DNA of 64,000 nucleotides from Stenotrophomonas sp. 704A1 (GCF_030549525.1 NZ_CP130831.1:769501-833500); one strand, 5' to 3'. Positions 1 to 9,209 are shown, counted from the first letter of the stretch. The notes: generated by a model from the letters alone, not told the origin. A program made the numbers and translations.

Positions 1-543
1 GGCCTGGCCGGTGTAGTGCTGGTCGCGGGTACGGCCGTGCACCGCCAGTGCCGCGATACCGCTGTCTTCGGCGATGCGCGCGATCAGCGGGCCATTGCGA
101 TGGTCGCAGTCCCAGCCGGTGCGGATCTTCAGCGTGACCGGCACGTCCACCGCGTTGACCACGGCTTCCAGAATGCGTGCCACCAGCTGCTCGTCGCGCA
201 TCAGCGCCGAACCCGCCCAGGCGTTGCACACCTTCTTGGCCGGGCAGCCCATGTTGATGTCGATGATCTGCGCGCCGTGATCGACGTTGTAGCGCGCGGC
301 CTCGGCCAGCTGCTGCGGTTCGGTGCCGGCGATCTGCACGCTGATCGGTGCCGGCTCGCCGTCATGGTCCATGCGGTGGATCGATTTGCGCGTGTTCCAG
401 AAGCGCGGGTCGCTGATGGTCATTTCCGAGGCGGCCAGACCCGCGCCCAGCCGTTTGCACAGCAGGCGGAAGGGCTTGTCGGTGACGCCGGCCATGGGCG
501 CCAGCACGACGTTGGGGGCAATGGTGTACGGGCCGATCTGCAT
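1..543 (-). CDS. dusB: tRNA-dihydrouridine synthase B (5' part; C-terminus beyond window)
   Basis: Flavoenzyme that reduces uridine to dihydrouridine in tRNA D-loops. The 181 codons present read from an ATG at 543 and are open to the window edge, so roughly the C-terminal 150 residues of a ~330-residue protein are missing. Visible family features are the N-terminal TIM-barrel start ([13 protein letters not shown]), the DusB-type [14 protein letters not shown] block holding the catalytic Cys, and the LKIRTGWD strand. DusB rather than DusA or DusC is favoured by the MGCPAKKV motif. The enterobacterial partner fis is not on the visible side. The upstream spacer (544-733) holds only weak GC-rich dyads. 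Confidence 0.93.
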   Translation of the reverse strand, partial: MQIGPYTIAPNVVLAPMAGVTDKPFRLLCKRLGAGLAASEMTISDPRFWNTRKSIHRMDHDGEPAPISVQIAGTEPQQLAEAARYNVDHGAQIIDINMGCPAKKVCNAWAGSALMRDEQLVARILEAVVNAVDVPVTLKIRTGWDCDHRNGPLIARIAEDSGIAALAVHGRTRDQHYTGQA

Positions 544-733
544 GCGCCCATTGTAGGGCGCGGGCAGTGGCACGGTCGTGTCGGCACGACCCGGATTCAG
601 GCCGATCGGCACCGACCTCATGCCGTACCGGCATCAGCAGATGCTTGACGGTTGCTTCCACCGCCCCCAAGGGCGGGCGATGGTGGGCGGCTACCCCAGG
701 CCCTGCCAGGCCTGGCGGGCCTGCAGAATGCAC

Positions 734-765
734 AAAAAAGCCCGGGTGCCTGCGGCCCCGGGCTT
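734..765 (-). terminator. Rho-independent terminator after rbsK
   Basis: On the minus strand a 9-bp perfect stem (AAGCCCGGG at 757-765 pairing with CCCGGGCTT at 738-746) closes a 10-nt loop and runs into a T tract (complement of 734-739). It lies about 20 bp past the rbsK stop, so it should end the nupC-rbsK transcript. Confidence 0.85.
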
Positions 766-787
766 CTCTACCCACGCATGGCGTGGA

Positions 788-1753
788 TTACTTTGCCTCG
801 GAATCGGCCGGGGTGAAGCGCGGCATCGCCGCAGCGGCGCCTTCCTTCTCGGTGGAACGACCGGCGAACTGGTTGGCGAAGCGCACGTGGCGGGCGAACG
901 GGGCGTCGGCGACCTGGGCCAGCGAGGCGGCCAGCGCACCGTTGAAGGCGTCACCGGCACCGGTGGTGTCGATCGCCTGCACCTGTTCGGCACCCACGCG
1001 GTAGTACGGCTGGGTATCGCCGCGCAGGTTCTCGTCGGCATGCGAGACGAACACACCCACCGAACCCAGCGTGACCACCACGGTACCGTTGCCGACCAGC
1101 TTGCGGCACAGCGCGTGCAGGCTGGCGCCGTCCAGCGCGGCGACGTCGTTGGCATCCACGCGCTCGCCGACATGGCGGCCGAGCAGGGCAGCGAACTCGG
1201 TCTCGTTCGGAGTGATCACGTCGGCCAGCTTGAGCAGGCCGATGGTCGACGGGGCGTCGGCCGGTGCGGTGTTGAGCACCGTGGTGACCCCGGCCTCGCG
1301 CGCCGTGGCCAGCGCCGCTTCGATGGTCTGCACCGGCGATTCCAGCTGCACCAGCACCACCTTGGCGCCGGTCAGCAGCGCCTGCTGCTGTTGCAGGAAG
1401 TCGGTGCTGAGCGCGGCGTTGGCGCCCGGACCGATCACGATGGTGTTGCGGCCACGCGCATCAACGTAGATGCCGGCGGTACCGGTCGGTTCGCTGCTGG
1501 CTTCGGCGATCAGCGCGAACCCGTCCTGGGTGGCCAGGTCGCGCGCGGTGGCACCACCGGCGTCATCCCCCAGCGCGCAGACGAAATGCGTATCGGCGCC
1601 GGCACGGCACGCGGCCACGGCCTGGTTGAAGCCCTTGCCGCCCGGGCCGGTGCTGTAACGGCCGGCAATGGTCGCACCCGGTGCCGGCAGCGACTCGCAC
1701 CGCCACACGTGATCGACATTGAAGGAACCGACGACAACGACACTGCTGCTCAT
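788..1753 (-). CDS. rbsK: Ribokinase (PfkB family)
   Basis: Phosphorylates ribose at O5 with ATP, feeding the pentose phosphate pathway. The 321-residue protein shows the PfkB hallmarks: N-terminal VVVVGSFNVD strand, GPGGKGFNQAVA substrate motif near residue 42, and the DTTGAGDAFNGAL anion-hole/catalytic-Asp motif in the C-terminal third. An in-frame TTG at 1774 would add seven residues; the ATG at 1753, followed directly by the family N-terminus, is preferred. It starts 25 bp after the nucleoside transporter stop, so the pair likely handles ribose released from imported nucleosides. A closely related sugar kinase specificity cannot be excluded. Confidence 0.9.
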   Translation of the reverse strand: MSSSVVVVGSFNVDHVWRCESLPAPGATIAGRYSTGPGGKGFNQAVAACRAGADTHFVCALGDDAGGATARDLATQDGFALIAEASSEPTGTAGIYVDARGRNTIVIGPGANAALSTDFLQQQQALLTGAKVVLVQLESPVQTIEAALATAREAGVTTVLNTAPADAPSTIGLLKLADVITPNETEFAALLGRHVGERVDANDVAALDGASLHALCRKLVGNGTVVVTLGSVGVFVSHADENLRGDTQPYYRVGAEQVQAIDTTGAGDAFNGALAASLAQVADAPFARHVRFANQFAGRSTEKEGAAAAMPRFTPADSEAK

Positions 1754-1778
1754 AGGGAATCTTTTCTCAACCAAGGGT

Positions 1779-3077
1779 TCAACTGAAGTGCGTCAGCACG
1801 CCGGCGATGGTCGCCGTCATGAAGGTGGCAATGGTACCGCCCAGCACGGCGCGCAGGCCGAACTTGGCCAGGTCGTGGCGACGTTCCGGGGCCAGGCCGC
1901 CGATACCGCCGATCTGGATCGCGATCGAGCTGAAGTTGGCGAAGCCGCACAGCGCGTAGGTGGCGATCAGGCGGCCTTCCTCGGACAGGCTCACGCCGGC
2001 GATCTGGCCGTTCACGATCTGCGACAGCTCGGTGTAGGCCACGAACTCGTTGATCACGACCTTCTGGCCGATCAGCGAACCGACGGTGGTGGCATCGGCC
2101 CACGGGGTGCCGATCACCCAGGCGATCGGCGCCAGCACGTAACCGAAGATGGTCGACAGGTTGGTCGGCTTGCCGATGGCAGCGGCCAGGCCGGTCACAT
2201 CGCCGATCCAGGTCAGCGGGGCGTTCAGCAGCGCGATCAGGGCGATGAAGGCCAGCAGCATCGCGCCGATGTTCAGCGCCAGCTTCAGGCCGTCGCCGGC
2301 GCCGGCAGCGGCCGCGTCGATGATGTTGCTGGAGGTCTTTTCGACTTCCATCTTCACCGTGCCGCGGGTCAGCGGGGTACCGGTTTCCGGGATCAGCAGC
2401 TTGGCCACGACCAGCGTGGCCGGTGCGGCCATGATGCTGGCCGCCAGCAGGTGCTTGGCGTAGAACGCCTGCTGCACCGGGTCGCCGCCGCCGAGCATGC
2501 CCACGTAGGCCGCCAGCACGCCGCCGGCGATGTGCGCCATGCCGCCGATCATCATGGTCAGCAGCTCGGACTGGGTCATCCTGGCGATGTACGGGCGCAC
2601 GGTCAGCGGCGCCTCGGTCTGGCCGATGAAGACGCTGGCACAGACGCTGGTGGTTTCTGCGCCGGACACGCGCATCACCTTGGTGATCGACCACGCCATC
2701 ACCCGCACGATCGCCTGCATGATGTTCAGGTGATACATCACGCCCATCAGCGCAGAGAAGAAGATGATGGTCGGCAGCACCTGGAAGGCGAAGATGAAGC
2801 CGTAGTTCTTGGTGTCCATCAACGAGCCGAAGATGAAGCCCGAGCCCTCGTTGACGTAGCTGAGGATCTTGACGAAGCCCTTGCCCAGCGCGTCGAACAC
2901 GTCGCGCCCGCCCGGCACCAGGATCACCAGCGCCGCGAAGGCGATCTGCAGGGTGATGCCGGTGGCGACCAGTTTCCAGTCCACCGCGCGCTTGTTGTTG
3001 GAAAAGAGCCAGGTGATGCCGATCAGCACCGCCAACCCGAACAGGCCGAAGCCGATCCTGCCCAAACCTTCGACCAT
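1779..3077 (-). CDS. nupC: Concentrative nucleoside transporter (CNT/NupC family)
   Basis: Inner-membrane cation-coupled nucleoside importer. The 432-residue hydrophobic protein has the CNT layout: two or three N-terminal helices, the gate region (LPTIIFFSALMGVMYHL), the SVFIGQTEAPL motif of the nucleoside-binding core, GGMAHIAGGVLAAYV, and the C-terminal CGFANFSSIAIQIGG signature. The ATG at 3077 is preceded at a proper distance by GGGAG. It is the first gene of a two-gene unit with rbsK. NupC and NupX cannot be separated by eye, so the symbol is given for the family. Confidence 0.9.
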   Translation of the reverse strand: MVEGLGRIGFGLFGLAVLIGITWLFSNNKRAVDWKLVATGITLQIAFAALVILVPGGRDVFDALGKGFVKILSYVNEGSGFIFGSLMDTKNYGFIFAFQVLPTIIFFSALMGVMYHLNIMQAIVRVMAWSITKVMRVSGAETTSVCASVFIGQTEAPLTVRPYIARMTQSELLTMMIGGMAHIAGGVLAAYVGMLGGGDPVQQAFYAKHLLAASIMAAPATLVVAKLLIPETGTPLTRGTVKMEVEKTSSNIIDAAAAGAGDGLKLALNIGAMLLAFIALIALLNAPLTWIGDVTGLAAAIGKPTNLSTIFGYVLAPIAWVIGTPWADATTVGSLIGQKVVINEFVAYTELSQIVNGQIAGVSLSEEGRLIATYALCGFANFSSIAIQIGGIGGLAPERRHDLAKFGLRAVLGGTIATFMTATIAGVLTHFS

Positions 3078-3270
3078 CTGAGTGACTCCCCTGGGGCGTC
3101 GCGAAAAACGGGAAGCCTAGTGCAGGGCCGGGGCCGGAGCAAGGAAAAGCCGTCTGTGCGCGGCCATCGGCACCGATCGGGCCAGCAACGGCAAGGGGTT
3201 GCACCGGTCCGGGCAGGTAGAATGGGGGTTCGACCACGGCCCGGATGCGGGCCCGCAGCAGGAGAATCGC

Positions 3271-4242
3271 ATGCTCTACCGTCGCCTTGGCTCCACCGGC
3301 CTGCCGATATCCGCCCTGTCCTTCGGCGCCTGGGTGACCTTCGGCGACCAGGTCCCGCGCGACGAGGCCCGCAACCTGGTGGCCGCCGCCTGGGACCACG
3401 GCATCAACTTCTTCGACAACGCGGAGGGCTATGCCAAGGGCCGCGCCGAGCAGGTGATGGGGGATGTGATCGCCGACCTGCGGCTGCCGCGCGACGGATT
3501 CTGCGTCTCCAGCAAGGTGTTCTTCGGCAGCGCCAGTGACCCGCGGCCGACCCAGCGCGGGCTCTCGCGCAAGCACGTGACCGATGCCTGCCACGCCGCC
3601 CTCAAGCGCCTGCGGGTGGACTACCTGGACCTTTACTACTGTCATCGCCCGGATCCGGACGCGCCGGTCGCCGAGACCGTGCACGCCATGGATACGCTGG
3701 TGCGGCAGGGCAAGGTGCTGTACTGGGGCACCTCGGAGTGGTCGGCGACGCAGATCCAGGAAGCGGTGGACATCGCCGCCCGCCACAACTGGCAGGGACC
3801 GTCGCTGGAGCAGCCCCAGTACAACCTGCTGCACCGCCACCGGGTGGAGGTCGAGTACGCGCCGCTGTACGCCAATGCCGGGCTGGGCACGACCGTCTTC
3901 TCGCCGCTGGCCTCGGGCCTGCTCAGCGGCAAGTACGACGACGGCATTCCCGGCGACGCGCGGCTCGGCCGCGAGGGCATGGGGTGGCTGCAGGACCTGG
4001 TCCTGGGCGACAACGGCGTCGATCGTCTGGCCCGGGTGCGGCGCTTCAGTGCGGTCGCGCACAGCCTCGGCCACGCCCCGGCCAGCCTGGCCATCGCCTG
4101 GTGCCTGCGCAATCCCAATGTCTCCAGCGTGATCCTCGGTGCCAGCCGGGTCAGCCAGCTCCTGCAGAACCTGCAGGCGTTGGACGTGCTGCAGCAGATG
4201 GACGAGACCGGTTGGGCGCAGGTAGAGGCCGTCTTCGCCTGA
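3271..4242 (+). CDS. Aldo/keto reductase (voltage-gated K+ channel beta-like)
   Basis: NADPH-dependent reductase of the AKR superfamily, 323 residues. The ATG at 3271 follows an AGGAGA site; the reading frame opens earlier (3199) but without family similarity. The catalytic tetrad can be traced: Asp and Tyr in NFFDNAEGYAKGRAEQ, Lys in SSKVFFG, His in YYCHRPDP; the NADPH-binding end contains SSVILGASRVSQL. The N-terminus (YRRLGSTGLPISALSFGAW) and the YNLLHRHRVEVEY segment resemble channel beta-subunit/YghZ-like AKRs that reduce aldehydes. No channel gene is nearby. Substrate unknown. Confidence 0.88.
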   Translation: MLYRRLGSTGLPISALSFGAWVTFGDQVPRDEARNLVAAAWDHGINFFDNAEGYAKGRAEQVMGDVIADLRLPRDGFCVSSKVFFGSASDPRPTQRGLSRKHVTDACHAALKRLRVDYLDLYYCHRPDPDAPVAETVHAMDTLVRQGKVLYWGTSEWSATQIQEAVDIAARHNWQGPSLEQPQYNLLHRHRVEVEYAPLYANAGLGTTVFSPLASGLLSGKYDDGIPGDARLGREGMGWLQDLVLGDNGVDRLARVRRFSAVAHSLGHAPASLAIAWCLRNPNVSSVILGASRVSQLLQNLQALDVLQQMDETGWAQVEAVFA

Positions 4243-4263
4243 GCCCGCTGGCGCCGGGCCGTT

Positions 4264-4349
4264 GTAGCGTCGAGCCGTGCTCGGCTCCCGCGCAGCGCGG
4301 GTTTCACCTGGCTGGGATCGAAGAGCCGTCGAGCACGGCTCGACGCTAC
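4264..4349. repeat. SMAG REP pair (GTCGAGCC subtype)
   Basis: Two inverted copies of a GTAG-headed repeat: GTAG at 4264-4267 opens the left arm (GTCGAGCCGTGCTCGGCT) and the complementary arm closes with CTAC at 4346-4349. Such dimeric GTAG palindromes are the SMAG family of S. maltophilia. It sits just after the aldo/keto reductase stop. Confidence 0.85.
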
Positions 4350-4431
4350 AGAAGCCGCTATTTCAATTGATGAAATCTATCGATTCCCCGAATTCGATCA
4401 TTAATTCCATCAATGAAGTTGAGAATGGTTG

Positions 4432-4461
4432 TTGATTGTCAACTGAGAATCATTATCATTT
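4432..4461 (+). promoter_or_regulatory. Fur-box promoter of the haem locus
   Basis: In an unusually AT-rich 110-bp stretch, TGAGAATCATTATCATT (4444-4460) is a near match to the Fur consensus. TTGATT at 4432-4437 and TATCAT at 4454-4459, spaced 16 bp, could be the -35 and -10, so Fur-Fe(II) would cover the -10 directly. It lies 25 bp before hemP, which predicts iron-repressed expression. Confidence 0.8.
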
Positions 4462-4485
4462 AACTCGTCCCTCGCACGAGTCCAG

Positions 4486-4686
4486 ATGCTCATGAATGCT
4501 CAACCTGTACTGCTGCGCCCCGAAACGCTGACCCTCCGCGACCGTCCGGTCCGCGTTGTCCCGCCGGAAGATGTCATCGACAGCGAAGCCCTGCTCAAGG
4601 GCCGCCGTGAAATCCTGATCCAGCACGGCGACCGCTTCTACCGTCTGCGTCATACCAGCAACGACAAGCTGATCCTGACCAAGTAA
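4486..4686 (+). CDS. hemP: Haemin uptake protein HemP
   Basis: Small (66-residue) HemP/HmuP-family protein that heads iron-regulated haem-uptake operons; in some proteobacteria it is needed for full expression of the haem receptor. The family core is seen as VIDSEALLKGRREILIQHG followed by YRLRHTSNDKLILTK, ending on Lys. ATG 4486 gives 66 residues; ATG 4492 would give 64, and neither has a strong ribosome-binding site. Directly downstream of the Fur-type promoter and upstream of a TonB-dependent haem receptor. Confidence 0.9.
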   Translation: MLMNAQPVLLRPETLTLRDRPVRVVPPEDVIDSEALLKGRREILIQHGDRFYRLRHTSNDKLILTK

Positions 4687-4714
4687 CGCGGCTGGGTCGC
4701 CTGCCTCCCTCCCT

Positions 4715-4735
4715 CCTGCCGGCGCCGCCGGCAGG
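4715..4735 (+). promoter_or_regulatory. RNA hairpin between hemP and haem receptor
   Basis: A perfect 9-bp stem (CCTGCCGGC, 4715-4723; GCCGGCAGG, 4727-4735) with a 3-nt loop, nested in a weaker outer pairing (GGTCGCC near 4695 with GGCGACC near 4739). There is no T run, so it is not a classic terminator. It may lower readthrough into the receptor or shield the 3' end of a short hemP mRNA. Confidence 0.45.
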
Positions 4736-4838
4736 GTGGGCGACCTGTCCGCTCCCGCTCTCTCCCCCTCGGTCTACCGTTTACGTCGATCCGGCGTGGC
4801 GGTGGCCGGGGGTTCCTCTGCCTGACCGACCGACGCCG

Positions 4839-7012
4839 ATGACCCGCCCGACTGCTCTTTGCATTGCCCTGTGGATGGCCCTGCCGCTGTCCGCCCACGC
4901 TGCTGCCGCCGATGCGGCGCCCGATACGCGCGAATTCGATCGCGTGCAGGTCACCGCGACCCGCACCGAACGCGCGGTCAGCGACGTCGCGGCCACCGTC
5001 GATGTGATCGACCGCGAGCAGATGGACCGGCAGCTGGTGCACGACCTGAAGGACCTGGTGCGGTATGAGCCGGGCCTGTCGGTTACCCGCAGCGTGACCC
5101 GCTTCGGCATCGGTGGCATCCGCATCCGTGGCCTGGACGGCAACCGGGTGCGCATCCAGACCGATGGCATTGCCATGCCGACCAGTTTCGACATCGGCTC
5201 GTTCTCCAACGCCAACCGCGACTTCACCGACCTGGACACGCTCAAGCGCGTGGAGATCATGCGCGGTCCGGCCAGCTCGCTGTACGGGTCCGATGCGCTC
5301 GGCGGCGTGGTCGCGTTCGTGACCAAGGACCCGGCCGACTATCTGAAGGAGGGCAAGGATGCGCATGTCGGCCTGAAGTTCGGCTACGACGGCGAATGGA
5401 AGGGCCTGTTCGGCGGCGTCACCACCGCCTTCGGCGGTGAGCACTGGAGCGGCCTGGTCAACATCAACCACCGCCAGGGCCAGGAAACCGACAACAAGGG
5501 CGACGTGCGCAGCAACGACAACACGCGCACCGCGCCGAACCCGCAGGACCGCGATGGCCGCAGCCTGCTCGGCAAGCTGGTCTATGCGCCCAGCGACGAC
5601 CAGCGCTTCCGCCTGACCGTGGAAGGCAATGAAGACAATACCGATACCAACGTGCTGTCGGCGATCGACCGCACCACCACCACCGGCATGAAGGCGCGCG
5701 ACAAGCAGACCCGCAACCGGGTGTCGTTCGCCCATGAAATGGATGCGCTGGACAAGGCGTTCGCCGACAGCCTGCACTGGCAGGTCTACACCCAGAACAG
5801 CGAGACCACCCAGCGCACCGACGAAGCGCGCGCCAACGGCAGCAGCCGCCATCGCGAATTCAGCTTCGACCAGCGCGTCTACGGCCTGCAGGCGGTGTTC
5901 AACAAGGCGTTCAGCACCGGCAGTGTCGAGCATGCACTGACCTACGGCTTTGATGGCGCGCGCACCGAGATCCGGCAGAAGCGCGACGGCTACCAGGTCA
6001 GCAACCGCGGCGTGGTCAGCACCACCATCCTGCCCGATGCGTTCCCGGTGCGTGATTTCCCGATCAGCAAGACCACCGAACTGGGCCTGTACGCACAGGA
6101 TGAGATGCGCCTGGCCGGTGGCCGGCTGTCGCTGGTGCCGGGCGTGCGCGTGGACCGCTACGAACTGAAGCCGGAGGTGGACGGCATCTTCGCCGAGGAC
6201 AATCCCGGTGTCGCGGTGTCCGACCTGAAGAAGACCAGTGTCTCGCCGAAGCTGGGCATGGTCTGGCGTTTCAACGATGCGTGGTCGCTGTTTGCCGGCT
6301 ATTCGCGCGGCTTCCGCTCGCCGCCGTACAACGACGTCAATCTCGGCTTCACCAACGTCATGTTCGGCTACACCGCCATTCCCAATCCGGACCTGAAGCC
6401 GGAAACCAGCGACGGTGTCGAACTGGGCCTGCGCTTCCTGACCCCGGCGGCGTACGTCAGCCTGAGCGGCTACTACAACGACTACAAGGACTTCATCGAG
6501 TCCACCCGCGAAGTCGGCCGCAACGCGCAGGGCCTGATCGTGTTCCAGTCGCAGAACATCGCCGACGCCCGCATCTACGGTGCCGAACTGAAGGCCGGCG
6601 TCGATTTCGGCGAACTGTCGCCGGCGCTGCAGGGCTGGGCCCTGCGCAGTGCGGTGACAACAAGACCGAAGACACGCCGCTGGATTCGGTCGACCCGCTG
6701 CGCGGCACCGTCGGCCTGATGTACGACGCCGACGCGTGGGGCGTGGAACTGGCGGGCACCTTCGTCAAGCGCAAGGATCGCCTTGCCAGCGCCACCGCGT
6801 TCCGCCCGGCCGGTTACGGCGTGCTCGACCTGATGGCGCACTGGGACTTCGCGCCCGGTGCGACCTTCAACGTCGGCGTGTTCAACCTGGCCGACAAGCG
6901 CTACATCGAGTGGTCCACGGTCGGATCGACGCTGGCCACCGGCAGCCGTGTCACCGACCGATTCACCAGCCCCGGCCGCACCCTGTCGGCCAGCCTTGCC
7001 GTGTCCTGGTAA
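4839..7012 (+). pseudogene. TonB-dependent haem/haemoglobin receptor, frameshifted near its 3' end
   Basis: Outer-membrane haem importer of about 725 residues if restored. It has a signal peptide ending near AHA (residue 21), a TonB box (DRVQVTATRTER), a plug domain (GIRIRGLDGNRVRIQTDG), and the haem-receptor barrel signatures FRSP (for FRAP) and NPDL around residues 487-522. The starting frame reads to a premature stop at 6717-6719. The true C-terminus (GDNKTEDTPLDSVDP onward to a terminal Trp) continues two positions out of frame from about 6653 to 7012. The switch lies in GCGGTGAC at 6651-6658; the net loss is 1 (mod 3) bases. Loss of the last ~118 residues removes the final beta strands and terminal aromatic residue, so the product is unlikely to fold. 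A sequencing error is the main alternative. Confidence 0.85.
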
Positions 7013-7018
7013 ACGCCC

Positions 7019-7618
7019 ATGAGCCGAGCACTGTCCGCACGCAGGAATGACGCCACCCCGGTACCGCACAGCGGTGCCTGGCCGACCCCGATGCAACTGG
7101 CAGCGCTTGGCACCGTCCTGTGCCTGTACCCCGCCGAGGGCAGCGAACTGGCGGGCTGGCGGCAGGCGGTCTCGGTGCATGCCTGCCAGGCCGTGGACAG
7201 CGAGGGCGTGCACGAAAGCCTGTGCTTCCTGGATGCGCGCGGCCGCTGTGTCTGGCGCCTGTACCTGCTGCCGGACAGCGACTTCCTGGCCTGGGATCGG
7301 CTGGTGGCGGCATTGCCGTCGGCGCCGCCACGCGATGCCGAAGGCAGCGTTGGCGAACGCCTGTGGCGGCGCCTGGCCGGCCATCTGCGCGGGCAGCGCT
7401 GGCGGCTGTGCAGCGTGCGCCTGCATGCAGCCGACGATGGCCGGATCCTGGCCGCCAGCCTGTCCACGCTGTCTTCGCTGGGTGCGGCCACCGCACGCCG
7501 GATCGCGCGGATGGAAGGCGCCGACGGCGAGCTGTCGATCGACGACTGCTGCTGTGCCGAGGCAGCCCGCCGGCCCGCGCCGCGTGCGTCCGGCGACCTG
7601 CCGCTGGTGCGCCTGTGA
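7019..7618 (+). CDS. Haem-locus protein of unknown function (possibly HmuS/ChuX-like)
   Basis: A 199-residue, apparently cytoplasmic protein starting 6 bp after the receptor stop, hence in the haem operon. It has no signal peptide or membrane segment. A central stretch (VWRLYLLPDSDFLAWDRLVA) looks weakly like C-terminal repeats of HmuS-type haem-handling proteins, but this is a visual impression only. The C-terminus carries a Cys cluster (DDCCCAEAA) that could bind metal or haem. By position it may accept or process imported haem. Function not established. Confidence 0.6.
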   Translation: MSRALSARRNDATPVPHSGAWPTPMQLAALGTVLCLYPAEGSELAGWRQAVSVHACQAVDSEGVHESLCFLDARGRCVWRLYLLPDSDFLAWDRLVAALPSAPPRDAEGSVGERLWRRLAGHLRGQRWRLCSVRLHAADDGRILAASLSTLSSLGAATARRIARMEGADGELSIDDCCCAEAARRPAPRASGDLPLVRL

Positions 7619-7690
7619 CCTGATCTCCATGGAGCAACCCCGGCCACGGACTGGCCCTCCACCGACCCTGAAACCCGAAGGACATCCCAG

Positions 7691-8626
7691 ATGAAGTTCC
7701 AGACAGCCAGCGTGATGCTGCTGCTCGCCAGCAGTGGCGCAGCCAGCGCGCAGCCCTCCGACATCGCCCGCGACCACGACAGCATCCTCGCCATGCAGGG
7801 CGAGTACACGGTGGATTTCGCCTTCGACGAAACCGTGCTGCTGAAGCCGGGCTACGAGCGTGCGCCGGCCATGCGCAGCGGCGGTGACGAGGTCGTGATC
7901 GTGATCGAGGACAGCCCGAAGCGGATCGTCCTGCAACACCTGCTGGTGGATGGCAAGAGTGGCCATGTGACCAAGCACTGGCGCCAGGACTGGGTCTACG
8001 AAGCGCCGAACCGCTTCGAGTTCAGCGCTGACCAGACCTGGCAGGTACGCGCGATCGACGCGGCCACCAACCGGGGCGCCTGGACCCAGTGCGTGTACGA
8101 GGTGAGCGACGCACCGCGCTACTGCGGCACCGGCAAGTGGACCTACACCAACAACGTGCCGAGCTGGACCAGCGACCTGAGCTGGCGCCCGCTGCCGCGC
8201 CGTGAATACACCAAGCGCAGCGACTACAACGCGCTGGCCGTGATCAACCGCCACACGCTCACCCCGAACGGCTGGACCCACGAACAGTTCAACACTAAGG
8301 TGCAGCGCAATGCCGACGGCAGCCAGGTGGAGATCGCCCGCGAGTTCGGCTTCAACGACTACATCAAGACCACCGAGGTCGACTTCACCCCAGCCCGCGA
8401 CTACTGGAAGGCCACCGCCGGCTACTGGGCCAAGGTGCGCCAGCGCTGGGACGGCTTCCTGACCCAGGCCCCGGGCGTGCACCTGAAGACCAAGCTGGAC
8501 GGCATGGCGATGATCATCCCGCTGTTCACCCAGGCCGAGGAGATCCAGTCCGGCAAGAAGGTGAAGGACACGCAGATCGACGAGGTGTTCGCCAAGTACG
8601 TGGAAAAGGCCCCGAAGGAAGGCTGA
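7691..8626 (+). CDS. Secreted haem-locus protein (DUF6607-like)
   Basis: A 311-residue protein with a signal peptide (MLLLASSGAASAQ, cleavage near residue 21), so likely periplasmic or outer-membrane associated. It is rich in Trp and Tyr (HWRQDWVYEAPNRFEF, TSDLSWRPLPRREY), without a recognisable catalytic motif. From memory, proteins of this sort next to haem receptors in xanthomonads and pseudomonads are labelled DUF6607; that label is not verified here. It starts 72 bp after the preceding gene. A role as periplasmic partner of the receptor is inferred from position only. Confidence 0.7.
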   Translation: MKFQTASVMLLLASSGAASAQPSDIARDHDSILAMQGEYTVDFAFDETVLLKPGYERAPAMRSGGDEVVIVIEDSPKRIVLQHLLVDGKSGHVTKHWRQDWVYEAPNRFEFSADQTWQVRAIDAATNRGAWTQCVYEVSDAPRYCGTGKWTYTNNVPSWTSDLSWRPLPRREYTKRSDYNALAVINRHTLTPNGWTHEQFNTKVQRNADGSQVEIAREFGFNDYIKTTEVDFTPARDYWKATAGYWAKVRQRWDGFLTQAPGVHLKTKLDGMAMIIPLFTQAEEIQSGKKVKDTQIDEVFAKYVEKAPKEG

Positions 8627-8663
8627 CCGCCCGCGCGGTTGCCGAGGGTGCCGGGCCTGCCCG

Positions 8664-8696
8664 GCAGCGCATCCACGCCACGCGTGGATGCGCTGC
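8664..8696. repeat. 15-bp perfect palindrome between convergent genes
   Basis: GCAGCGCATCCACGC (8664-8678) and its exact complement at 8682-8696 flank a 3-nt loop. It lies between the convergent DUF6607-like and DUF486-like genes and could slow polymerase from either side, although there is no T tract. The CATCCACGC core resembles a SMAG-like subtype also seen at 50360-50383. Confidence 0.6.
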
Positions 8697-8786
8697 ACCC
8701 AAGGCGCCGACCGGCCGGTTCCCGCACCACAGCCTGCAGCGCGACACCGGCGCGGCCCACACGCGGGCACGGGCCGTGTTCCGGTC

Positions 8787-9140
8787 CTACTCCTTGAACA
8801 TCAGAAACGCCGCCACCACGATCAGCCCGAACGCGGCGTAGTGGTTCCACTTCAGCGGCTGGCCCAGGTAGAACGCGGAAAACACCGCGAACACCAGCAG
8901 CGTGATCACTTCCTGCATGCCCTTCAGCTGCGGCGCCGAATACACCGCACTGCCCAGCCGGTTGCCCGGCACCTGCAGGCAGTATTCGAAGAACGCGATG
9001 CCCCAGCTGACCAGGATCACCGTCATCAGCGGCGCACTCTTGAACTTCAGGTGCCCATACCAGGCGAAGGTCATGAAGATGTTGCTGCCGAGCAGCAGCA
9101 GTACCGGGTACAGGTAGGCGGCGAACGACGTGCCGGGCAT
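8787..9140 (-). CDS. Small four-helix membrane protein (DUF486 family)
   Basis: A 117-residue inner-membrane protein with four predicted helices, matching the DUF486 (DMT-like) family: LLLLGSNIFMTFAWYGHLKF, then SWGIAFFEYCLQVPGNRLG, then the conserved QLKGMQEVITL and a last helix ending in MFKE. The ATG at 9140 is chosen because the family similarity begins there; the frame opens further upstream without similarity. Such small proteins are related to multidrug/metabolite exporters, but no substrate is known. Convergent to the haem locus. Confidence 0.85.
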   Translation of the reverse strand: MPGTSFAAYLYPVLLLLGSNIFMTFAWYGHLKFKSAPLMTVILVSWGIAFFEYCLQVPGNRLGSAVYSAPQLKGMQEVITLLVFAVFSAFYLGQPLKWNHYAAFGLIVVAAFLMFKE

Positions 9141-9209
9141 CCGGGCGATCTCGAGGGGGTGGGGCGCGCAGCATACCGCCGGCCCCACCCCGGGTGTGTC
9201 ACCGCCGTG

